Source: an uncultured Caulobacter sp.
GTDB taxonomy: Bacteria; Pseudomonadota; Alphaproteobacteria; Caulobacterales; Caulobacteraceae
DNA length: 30,682 nt
Direction of reading: 5' to 3'
Assembly (NCBI GenBank): GCA_937925635.1
Contig: CALALX010000007.1
Coordinates: 1-30,682 of the forward strand
Shown piece by piece: positions 1-6,300 of this stretch. Each line of letters opens with the position of its first letter. The first letter of the stretch is position 1. The notes under the pieces are model-generated. The model was not told the DNA's origin, searched no databases, and saw nothing but the letters and a program-made list of their open reading frames with translations. The translations under genes and the position numbers were made by a program.

Positions 1-21
1 TCAGATGTGTATAAGAGACAG
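1..21 (+). other. Residual Nextera/Tn5 sequencing adapter
   Basis: Positions 3-21 read AGATGTGTATAAGAGACAG, the 19-bp Tn5 mosaic end used in Nextera libraries, and the two bases before it (TC) also match the Nextera read-1 adapter. This is synthetic sequence and not genomic. It marks the true left end of the contig. Read on the minus strand it adds the artefactual tail LSLIHI followed by a stop to the acyltransferase. On the plus strand it creates a spurious MYKRQ start. Confidence 0.97.
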
Positions 22-537
22 CCACAGGGCGCCGATCGCCAGACCGAGCCTTGGCCGCCACAGGATCAGGCCGAAGACGCCGTAGAACAGCGCCTCGTGC
101 CGCAGGGTCCAGATCACCGACAGCAGGGGATCGAACACGGCCGGGACGAGCAAGAGCGCGGCGGCGACGTCGAGGGGGCTCACCGCGACGCCGTTGTTCA
201 GGAAGGGCCACAACAGGGTCGGGGGCGTGACAAGGAGCAGGGCCGCCCACAGCGGCGGGTAGATCCGCCTCGCGCGCTTCCAGGCGTAGGTCGAGATCCG
301 GCCGGCCTTCCCGATATCGCGCCGATGGGCGAGCAGGATCACGAAGCCGCTCAGCACGAAGAAGTAGTGCACGCCGGAAAAGCCCATGCGGAACACCGGC
401 AGCGTGTCGTGGCCGAGGTAGCGCGGCAGAGCCAGCGTCAACTCGACGTGGAACAGCAGCACGACCAGCGCGGCAAAGGCGCGTCCAGCCTGAAGGGTGT
501 GCAGGGCAGGGGCGTGGAGAGCGGCGGGCTGCGTCAT
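22..537 (-). CDS. Acyltransferase family 3 (OafA-like) membrane protein, C-terminus missing
   Basis: About 172 residues are visible of an integral-membrane acyltransferase, a family that usually exceeds 330 residues and O-acylates surface polysaccharides or other cell-envelope acceptors. The N-terminal family pattern is clear: LQAGRAFAALVVLLFHVEL, then FFVLSGFVILL, then a basic stretch (WKRARRIYPP) and several hydrophobic helices. The ATG at 537 is preferred over a TTG at 576, because the conserved part begins shortly after it and the extra residues look non-conserved. The 3' part of the gene is lost where the adapter begins at position 21, so the apparent C-terminal end is artificial. The acceptor substrate cannot be inferred. 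Confidence 0.85.
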
Positions 538-680
538 GAGCCAGGGCGGGATGGCCGCCCTTGGGGACCACGTCAATAGCGGCGAGCGGAGCCGCCTCGC
601 CGGACGCGAGAAGACGGGTGACGAATGGGCAAAATTTATGTGATGAATATGCGACAGGACGGAGCACTGCTGGAGCCGAC

Positions 681-1055
681 ATGTCCGCGAGCATCCTGAT
701 CGCCGCCGCGTCGATTGTTGTGATGGCCACCTCCGCGCCGGACGCGGACGTGCTCCGGCCGGCGTTCAACAACACCATCGTCAGCGTCTACCCCGACGGC
801 AAAAGCACCCGCCTTTGGTTGCACTCGGACGGCACCTACGACGCGCAGCGCGCCAACGGCCAGCGGACGGGCGGGGTCTGGCAACTCAAGGGCGAGAAGG
901 TCTGCATCACCCAGAAACGGCCCTTCTATGTGCCGATGGCCTTCTGCACAGCGATCCCTCCCAGCGGCGGGATCGGGGCCAGCTGGATGGCCAGGGGACT
1001 CAAGGGCGAGCCCGTGCGCCACACCTTGACGGCCGGCGGCATGCCCCGCTCGTAA
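681..1055 (+). CDS. Small secreted protein of unknown function, paralogue of the next gene
   Basis: This encodes 124 residues starting at the ATG at 681, with GGAG at 672-675 as a plausible ribosome-binding site. The N-terminus (MSASILIAAASIVVMATSA) looks like a secretion signal, so the product is probably periplasmic. The core contains NTIVSVYPDG, LHSDGTYD and VCITQ and ends in a glycine-rich tail. The same pattern recurs in the gene at 1155, so the two arose by tandem duplication. Two cysteines (in EKVCITQ and AFCTA) could form a disulphide. An AT-rich stretch at about 632-652 may hold the promoter. No known family could be named with confidence and no function is assigned. Confidence 0.72.
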   Translation: MSASILIAAASIVVMATSAPDADVLRPAFNNTIVSVYPDGKSTRLWLHSDGTYDAQRANGQRTGGVWQLKGEKVCITQKRPFYVPMAFCTAIPPSGGIGASWMARGLKGEPVRHTLTAGGMPRS

Positions 1056-1154
1056 TCGTCGCGAGAAGGGTTAACGGAACCCGGTTTTTCTGGTTAGCCT
1101 CCCGACGTTCGCCCCCGAGGCGAACCCAACAGAAAATCGGGTGGGAATTTCCAG

Positions 1155-1505
1155 ATGCGACTTTTTGCAAGCGTGGCGATCGCCGCGGCGTTGCTGGCCG
1201 GACCGGCGCTGGCCGCGGATCCGATGGCCTCGGCCTACGGCAACACCGTGGTCATCGTCTACGGCGACGGCACGACCGTGAACCTCTATGTCAACGAAGA
1301 CGGCACCTACACCGGCTCCAGCCCGGCCGGCGAAAGCGCCGGAACCTGGGCCATCTCCGGCGGCCAGACCTGCTTTACCCAGAGCTCGCCCGAGCCGACT
1401 CCGCCGTCCTGCTCCAAGACGGTGAACAAGAACGTCGGTGACAGCTGGCAGGGCGAAGGCCAGGGCGGCGCGCCGGTGACCATCTCCATCCAGGCCGGCC
1501 GCTAG
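1155..1505 (+). CDS. Small secreted protein of unknown function, tandem paralogue
   Basis: This encodes 116 residues with a classical signal peptide (MRLFASVAIAAALLAGPALA, cleavage probably after ALA). The mature part has NTVVIVYGDGTTVNLYVNE, DGTYT, a Gly/Ser-rich turn, GTWAISGGQTCFTQ, a Pro-rich segment with a second Cys, and VGDSW. It matches the upstream gene at 681 motif for motif, including the paired cysteines, but is more typical in its secretion signal. The 99-nt gap holds a 7-bp hairpin (1107-1125) in the probable leader, so the gene may have its own promoter. Function unknown; probably a periplasmic beta-rich domain. Confidence 0.8.
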   Translation: MRLFASVAIAAALLAGPALAADPMASAYGNTVVIVYGDGTTVNLYVNEDGTYTGSSPAGESAGTWAISGGQTCFTQSSPEPTPPSCSKTVNKNVGDSWQGEGQGGAPVTISIQAGR

Positions 1506-1515
1506 AGCCGAAGGC

Positions 1516-1552
1516 GCGATGCGGTCGGGCCGTTCGCGCCTGACCGCGTCGC
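1516..1552. terminator. Inverted repeat between convergent genes, possible terminator
   Basis: The arms GCGATGCGGTC (1516-1526) and GACCGCGTCGC (1542-1552) pair at 10 of 11 positions around a 15-nt loop. The repeat lies in the 50-nt gap between the stop of the small secreted gene and the stop of otsA. No T-run follows on either strand, so a classical intrinsic terminator is not shown. Confidence 0.35.
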
Positions 1553-1555
1553 ACC

Positions 1556-2971
1556 TCAGGCCGCATCATTCGCGAGCCGGGCGGGTGTTGTTCCCGAACC
1601 GCCCTTCAGGGTCTCGACGAACGACTCCCGCCACGCCGAGATGTCGTCCGACATCACGCCTTCCATCAGCTTCTCCCAGCGCCGGCGACGTTCGGCGTAG
1701 CCCATCGACAGGGCGCGATGGATGGCGCCGGCCACCTCGTCGCGGTCGTACGGGTTGACGATCAGGGCCGAGCCCATCTGCGCCGCGGCCCCGGCAAAGC
1801 GCGACAGGATCAGAACACCCGGATCCTCGGGGTCCTGGGCGGCGACGTATTCCTTGGCCACCAGGTTCATCCCGTCGCGCAGCGGCGTGACCAGACCCAC
1901 GCTGGCGGCGCGGTAGATGCCGGCCAGCTCATCCTGCCTGTAGCCGGTGTTGACGTAGCGCAGCGGCACCCAGTCCATGGTGCCGAACGTCCCGTTCACC
2001 CGACCGGCGATGGCGTCCAGCCGGCCGCGCAGGTCCTGATAGGCCTCCACGGCGTCACGGCTCAGGGTCGCGATCTGGAGCATGAAGACCTTCTCGCGCT
2101 GGGCCTCCTGCTGACCGAGGAACTCCTCGTAGGCGAGGAAGCGCTCTTCGAGACCCTTGGAGTAGTCCAGGCGGTCGACGCCCAGGATCATCCGGCGACC
2201 GGCCAGCGATTCCCGCATGCGATTGAACGACTCCTGTCCCGCCGGCGACCGCGCGCCTTCGGAGAAGTCTTCCGGCCGGATGCCGATCGGGAAGACTCCC
2301 AGTCGCGCGCGGCGCCCGAAGGCGGAGACGAAGCCGTTACGATCGGGCGGCTCGGCGCCGATCTCATTGACCAGATAGCCGCTCAGGGCGGTCAGGTTGT
2401 CCCGCGTCTGGAAGCCGATCAGATCGTAGTGGAACAGGGACTCCACGAGCTTGCGGTGACCGGGGAGGGTGACCAACAGCTGCCGGGCCGGCCAGGGGAT
2501 GTGCAGGAAGAAGCCGATCCTGTTCTTCAACCCCAGCGCCCGTAGCTCGCGCGCCAGCGGCGCGAGATGGTAGTCGTGCACCCAGATCACGTCGTCCGGC
2601 GAGATCAGCGCCGCCAGGGCCTCGGCGAAGCGGGCGTTGACCCGGGCATAGCCGGCGTCGAACGGGCGCTCGTAGGCGGTCAGGTCGATGCGGTCGTGGA
2701 ACAACGGCCACAGGGTCTTGTTGGCGTAGCCGTTGTAGTACTCCTCGACGTCCTGCGGCTCGAGGTCGACCCGGGCCAGCGTCACCTCGCCGACGCGCTC
2801 CATGGCGATCTGGCCGGTGTATTGCGGCGTGGTCTCGCCGCTCCAGCCGAACCACACCCCCTGGTGTTCGCGCAGCGCGGCGGCGACGGCGCCGGCGAGC
2901 CCGCCCACCGCGCCGGCGCCGACCTCGCGGGGCAGGTTGACCCGGTTCGATACGACGATCAGGCGGCTCAA
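1556..2971 (-). CDS. otsA: Trehalose-6-phosphate synthase (GT20)
   Basis: The 471-residue product transfers glucose from UDP-glucose to glucose-6-phosphate, giving trehalose-6-phosphate in the cytosol. It spans a full GT20 domain: the N-terminal RLIVVSNRVNLP with a GGLAGAV loop, then WVHDYHLAPL, FFLHIPWPA, the GVDRLDYSKGLEERFLA phosphate/nucleotide-binding motif, and LRDGMNLVAKEYVAAQ near residue 370. Length and motif order match OtsA. The start ATG (2971-2969) overlaps the otsB stop in an ATGA arrangement, so the two are translationally coupled, with otsB upstream. The C-terminus is a short non-conserved tail. No phosphatase domain is fused. Confidence 0.96.
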   Translation of the reverse strand: MSRLIVVSNRVNLPREVGAGAVGGLAGAVAAALREHQGVWFGWSGETTPQYTGQIAMERVGEVTLARVDLEPQDVEEYYNGYANKTLWPLFHDRIDLTAYERPFDAGYARVNARFAEALAALISPDDVIWVHDYHLAPLARELRALGLKNRIGFFLHIPWPARQLLVTLPGHRKLVESLFHYDLIGFQTRDNLTALSGYLVNEIGAEPPDRNGFVSAFGRRARLGVFPIGIRPEDFSEGARSPAGQESFNRMRESLAGRRMILGVDRLDYSKGLEERFLAYEEFLGQQEAQREKVFMLQIATLSRDAVEAYQDLRGRLDAIAGRVNGTFGTMDWVPLRYVNTGYRQDELAGIYRAASVGLVTPLRDGMNLVAKEYVAAQDPEDPGVLILSRFAGAAAQMGSALIVNPYDRDEVAGAIHRALSMGYAERRRRWEKLMEGVMSDDISAWRESFVETLKGGSGTTPARLANDAA

Positions 2972-3732
2972 TCGATCGACTCCTCTAGCCAGGCCAGCAC
3001 GGCTCGCGGATCCTCGAGTCGGTAGCGCGCGGCGGTGGGTCTTGGATCGCCGATAAGCACCCCGAACCCGCCCATCGCGGCGGCGGCGCGGAAGGCGTCC
3101 TCGTCGGTCACGTCGTCGCCGACCATGACGGGCGTCGCGCCGGCGAACGGCGCATCGTCCATGAAGAGCTCCAGGGCGTCACCTTTGTCGGGACCCGGCG
3201 TTCGGAGCTCCACCACCATGCGACCTTCCAGCAGCTTCAGGCCGTAGGCCGCGGCCAGGCGTTCGGCGACATCGACGCAGGCCGCCGCGGCGGGCGGGTG
3301 AAGCCGGTAGTGCAGGCCGACACTGCGGTGCTTCGGCTCAACGACGAGACCCTTCTGACCCTTCGCGAAGCATTCGAGGATGGAGACCACGGCCGGCAGC
3401 TGTGGATGGGGCGCCAGGTCGACCCGTTCACCCGCGGGCGTCCGCCGCTCGAGCCCGTGGACGCCGGCCGCGCTCTGCACCGTCTCTCCAAGGATACGGT
3501 CGATCTCCTCGAGCGGACGGCCGCTCAGCACGGCGAGCCGCCCGTCCAGCCGGCGCGACAGCTCGGAGAGAAGCCAGTTTCGGCGCGGCTGGGGGCCGAC
3601 GGCGTCTGGCGTCGGCTCGATCGCCGCGAGCGTGCCGTCGAGATCCAGGAACAGCGCCGAACGGTCCAGGTTCAGCGGCGGCGGCGATACCAGGGGATCA
3701 AGGCGTGACGATTCGGACTGCGATAGAAGCAT
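2968..3732 (-). CDS. otsB: Trehalose-6-phosphate phosphatase (HAD superfamily)
   Basis: The 254-residue product dephosphorylates trehalose-6-phosphate, the second step of the OtsAB pathway for the stress protectant trehalose. HAD motifs are intact: FLDLDGTLA near residue 30 (nucleophile Asp), LSGRPLEEID (motif II region), and GPDKGDALELF with MVGDDVTDEDAF (motifs III and IV). The cap region contains GVHGLERR and KHRSVGLHYR, typical of OtsB. It is the first gene of a two-gene otsB-otsA unit with a 4-nt overlap. The start at the ATG at 3732 has only a weak purine stretch upstream. A possible EcfG-type promoter lies about 60-80 nt upstream. Confidence 0.95.
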   Translation of the reverse strand: MLLSQSESSRLDPLVSPPPLNLDRSALFLDLDGTLAAIEPTPDAVGPQPRRNWLLSELSRRLDGRLAVLSGRPLEEIDRILGETVQSAAGVHGLERRTPAGERVDLAPHPQLPAVVSILECFAKGQKGLVVEPKHRSVGLHYRLHPPAAAACVDVAERLAAAYGLKLLEGRMVVELRTPGPDKGDALELFMDDAPFAGATPVMVGDDVTDEDAFRAAAAMGGFGVLIGDPRPTAARYRLEDPRAVLAWLEESID

Positions 3733-3790
3733 GAACGGGCCCCGGAAACTGCGTCTGGGCCACGCGCCGCCCAGGCCAATGCAGCGCCAT

Positions 3791-3815
3791 AATGCGTCGA
3801 CCCGTCAGATGTTCC
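3791..3815 (-). promoter_or_regulatory. Candidate EcfG (general stress sigma) promoter for otsBA
   Basis: On the minus strand GGAAC (3815-3811) is followed by exactly 16 nt and then CATT (3794-3791). The alphaproteobacterial EcfG/SigT consensus is GGAAC, 16-17 nt, CGTT, so the match is complete at -35 and three of four at -10. The site lies about 60 nt upstream of otsB. Trehalose synthesis genes are commonly in this stress regulon, which supports the call. Short motifs like this occur by chance. Confidence 0.4.
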
Positions 3816-3953
3816 CGATAAAGCTCGATCAAATTGCGCTGACGCGGAGTTGATCGGCTAGCTCAGAGCGGGCTTTCGATCAAAAATCAGGAAGAACTCG
3901 GTGTATCGAGAGGCTGCATTCGATAGCTGATTTGCAGTTTATACTTCATATTT

Positions 3954-4008
3954 CCGAATTCGCGGCGGACCGGGTTCTAGATATCCACATCCGCCGCCGC
4001 GAATTCGG
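3954..4008. repeat. Inverted repeat spanning the parE stop codon
   Basis: CCGAATTCGCGGCGG (3954-3968) and CCGCCGCGAATTCGG (3994-4008) are perfect 15-nt inverted arms. The loop holds the parE stop codon, and the inner arm codes the last residues of ParE. In parE mRNA the second arm lies after the stop, so the hairpin could end transcription or protect the 3' end. No U-tract follows it. Confidence 0.5.
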
Positions 4009-6070
4009 CATTTTCCTGGATAAAGCGGAAGCGAAGCTCCGGCTTGCGGCCCATCAGGGTCTCGACCAGGTCCTCGACGTGACCTTCGTCGCGCGGCAAC
4101 GTCACCCGGGCCAGCGTGCGCTTCGCGGGGTCCATGGTGGTTTCCTTGAGCTGGGCGGGCATCATTTCGCCTAGGCCCTTGAAGCGCCCGATCTCCGGCT
4201 TCTTGCCCTTGAACTCGGAGGCCAGCAGTTCGTCCTTGTGGGCGTCGTCGCGGGCGTAGAGCGACTTCTTGCCATCGCTGATCCGGTAGAGCGGAGGCAT
4301 GGCCAGGAAGAGTTTCCCGCTCCGCACCATCTCCGGCATGGTCCGGTAGAAGAAGGTGATGAGCAGGCTCGCGATGTGGGCGCCGTCGACGTCGGCGTCG
4401 GTCATGATGATGATCCGCTCGTAGCGCAGATCTTCCTCGCGGTACTTGCTCCCGCCCTGGACGCCGAGGGCCAGCATCAGGTCGGCCAGTTCCTTGTTGC
4501 CCATCAGCTTGTCGCCGGTGGCGCTGGCCACGTTCAGGATCTTGCCGCGCAGGGGCAGGATCGCCTGGGTGCGGCGGTCACGCGCCTGCTTGGCCGAGCC
4601 GCCGGCGCTGTCGCCCTCGACCAGGAACAGTTCGCTGCCGTCGGTGGCGTTGCCGGAGCAGTCGGCCAGCTTGCCGGGCAGGCGCAACTTGCGGGTCGCC
4701 GACGCGCGGGCGACTTCCTTGTCCTTGCGGCGCTTCAGGCGCTCCTCGGCCCGTTCGATGACGAAGTCGAGGAGAGCGCGGGCGGCCTTGGGAGAGGCGG
4801 TCAGCCAGTGGTCGAACGGGTCGCGCAGGGCGGTCTCGACCAGACGCTGGGCGTCGGAGGACGACAGCCGCTCCTTGGTCTGGCCCTGGAACTCGGGATT
4901 GCGGATGAAGACGCTGATCAGGGCGCCGGCCTGGGCGACGACGTCGTCGGCGGTGATCAGGCCGGCGCGTTTCTCGCCGACCAGCTCGGCATAGGCCTTC
5001 AGGCCCTTGGTGATGGCGGCGCGGAAGCCGGACTCATGGGTGCCGCCCTCGGGGGTGGGGACGGTGTTGCAGTAGGACTGCATGAAGCCGTCAGCCTCGC
5101 CGAAGCCCTGCGGCGTCCAGGTCACCGCCCATTCGACGGCGCCGGCCTCGCCCTGGCGCTCGATGCGGCCGCTGAAGGCGGTCTCGGTGACGGTGGAGAC
5201 GCCCTTGGTCCGCTCGGCCAGGAAGTCGGCCAGACCGTTCGGGAAGTGGAAGGTCGCCTCGGCCGGGGTCTGGTCGTGGATGCGCGAGGGATCGCAGGAC
5301 CATTTGATCTGCACGCCGCGGAACAGGTAGGCCTTCGACCGCGCCATCCGGTACAGGCGCGCCGGCTTGAAGACGAGGGTGTCGCCGAAGATCTGCGGGT
5401 CGGGCAGGAAGCGGACCTGGGTCCCCTTCTTGCGGGACGGGCCGATCTGCCTAAGGCCGCCAACCGGCTTGCCGCGCGAGAAGGCCTGGCGGTGCTCGAA
5501 GCCGTCGCGCCAGACGGTGACCTCCAGTTCGGCGGAGAGGGCGTTGACCACGCTGGCGCCGACGCCGTGCAGGCCGCCGGACGTCTCGTAGGCCTTGCCG
5601 CTGAACTTCCCGCCCGCGTGCAGGACGGTCATGATCACTTCCAGCGCCGACTTGCCCGGATGCTTGGGGTGCGGGTCGACGGGCATGCCGCGGCCGTCGT
5701 CCCTGACCGACAAATAGCCGTCGGCGTCGAGACTGACCTCGATCACCTTGGCGTGGCCGGCCACGGCCTCGTCCATGGAGTTGTCGAGGATCTCGGCGAA
5801 CAGGTGGTGAAACGCCCGCTCGTCGGTGCCGCCGATGTACATGCCCGGACGCATGCGAACCGGCTCCAGCCCCTCCAGCACCTCGATGGCGCTGGCGTCG
5901 TAGCTGCCGGACGGGGCGGCCGCGCTCGAGGCGCCCTTGGCCGAGGTCACGACCTTCGGGTCGGGACGGGGTTCGTGAGACTCGCGCAGCGGCGCGGCCG
6001 GGACGGGCTTGAGCGCGTCGTCGTCGAGGTTGAACAGATCAGGTTCGCGGGGAGCGGGCTTGGACGTCAT
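3977..6070 (-). CDS. parE: DNA topoisomerase IV subunit B (ATPase)
   Basis: This encodes 697 residues from the ATG at 6070; a TTG at 6118 would add 16 unlikely residues. With ParC, the enzyme decatenates replicated chromosomes. The GHKL ATPase motifs are intact: EILDNSMDEA (Asn97 for Mg-ATP), DDGRGMPVD near 124-132 and SGGLHGVGASVVNA. The TOPRIM domain has LFLVEGDSAGGSAKQ near 483 and MTDADVDGAHI near 560. MYIGGTDERAFHHLFAEILD and the length (GyrB is about 800) favour ParE over GyrB. The first 55 or so residues are a disordered-looking, Pro/Asp-rich extension. It lies 230 nt downstream of topA on the same strand, so two topology enzymes are neighbours. Confidence 0.94.
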   Translation of the reverse strand: MTSKPAPREPDLFNLDDDALKPVPAAPLRESHEPRPDPKVVTSAKGASSAAAPSGSYDASAIEVLEGLEPVRMRPGMYIGGTDERAFHHLFAEILDNSMDEAVAGHAKVIEVSLDADGYLSVRDDGRGMPVDPHPKHPGKSALEVIMTVLHAGGKFSGKAYETSGGLHGVGASVVNALSAELEVTVWRDGFEHRQAFSRGKPVGGLRQIGPSRKKGTQVRFLPDPQIFGDTLVFKPARLYRMARSKAYLFRGVQIKWSCDPSRIHDQTPAEATFHFPNGLADFLAERTKGVSTVTETAFSGRIERQGEAGAVEWAVTWTPQGFGEADGFMQSYCNTVPTPEGGTHESGFRAAITKGLKAYAELVGEKRAGLITADDVVAQAGALISVFIRNPEFQGQTKERLSSSDAQRLVETALRDPFDHWLTASPKAARALLDFVIERAEERLKRRKDKEVARASATRKLRLPGKLADCSGNATDGSELFLVEGDSAGGSAKQARDRRTQAILPLRGKILNVASATGDKLMGNKELADLMLALGVQGGSKYREEDLRYERIIIMTDADVDGAHIASLLITFFYRTMPEMVRSGKLFLAMPPLYRISDGKKSLYARDDAHKDELLASEFKGKKPEIGRFKGLGEMMPAQLKETTMDPAKRTLARVTLPRDEGHVEDLVETLMGRKPELRFRFIQENAEFAAADVDI

Positions 6071-6171
6071 TACGCAGGCAGTTTCGAACGATTCGGGAAC
6101 GCAGCGGTATGCGGCCAAGGAACGGGGAAGGGCAATAGCGCGATCGTCGCGGCCCGCCGGGGAAATGGCCG

Positions 6172-6278
6172 TGCGTCCTTCGACACGCCGCTTCGCGGCT
6201 GCTCAGGATGCCTGAGATCGAGAGCTATCGCCTTTGTCATCCTGAGCAGCGCTCGAAGTGCGCATGTCGAAGGACGCA
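6172..6278. repeat. Large imperfect palindromic intergenic repeat (REP/MITE-like)
   Basis: A 39-nt left arm (6172-6210) and a 41-nt right arm (6238-6278) are reverse complements with perfect matches at both ends (CATCCTGAGCAGC and TGTCGAAGGACGCA on the right arm). They differ in the arm centre, where each arm carries its own small palindrome (GCCGCTTCGCGGC on the left, GCGC...GCGC on the right). The element fills much of the gap between topA and parE. The core (CGTCCTTCGACA...GCTCAGGATG) resembles dispersed intergenic repeats of Caulobacterales and Sphingomonadales. No coding function is seen. Confidence 0.7.
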
Positions 6279-6300
6279 GGGGCTGTCGGCGCGGCGGAGA

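Noticed and set aside
1075..1105. GGTTAACGG and nearby GGTTAG as a CtrA binding site
   Set aside because: The two half-sites are not at the TTAA-N7-TTAA spacing; a similar GGTTAACGGAAT at 9259-9270 also lacks a partner.
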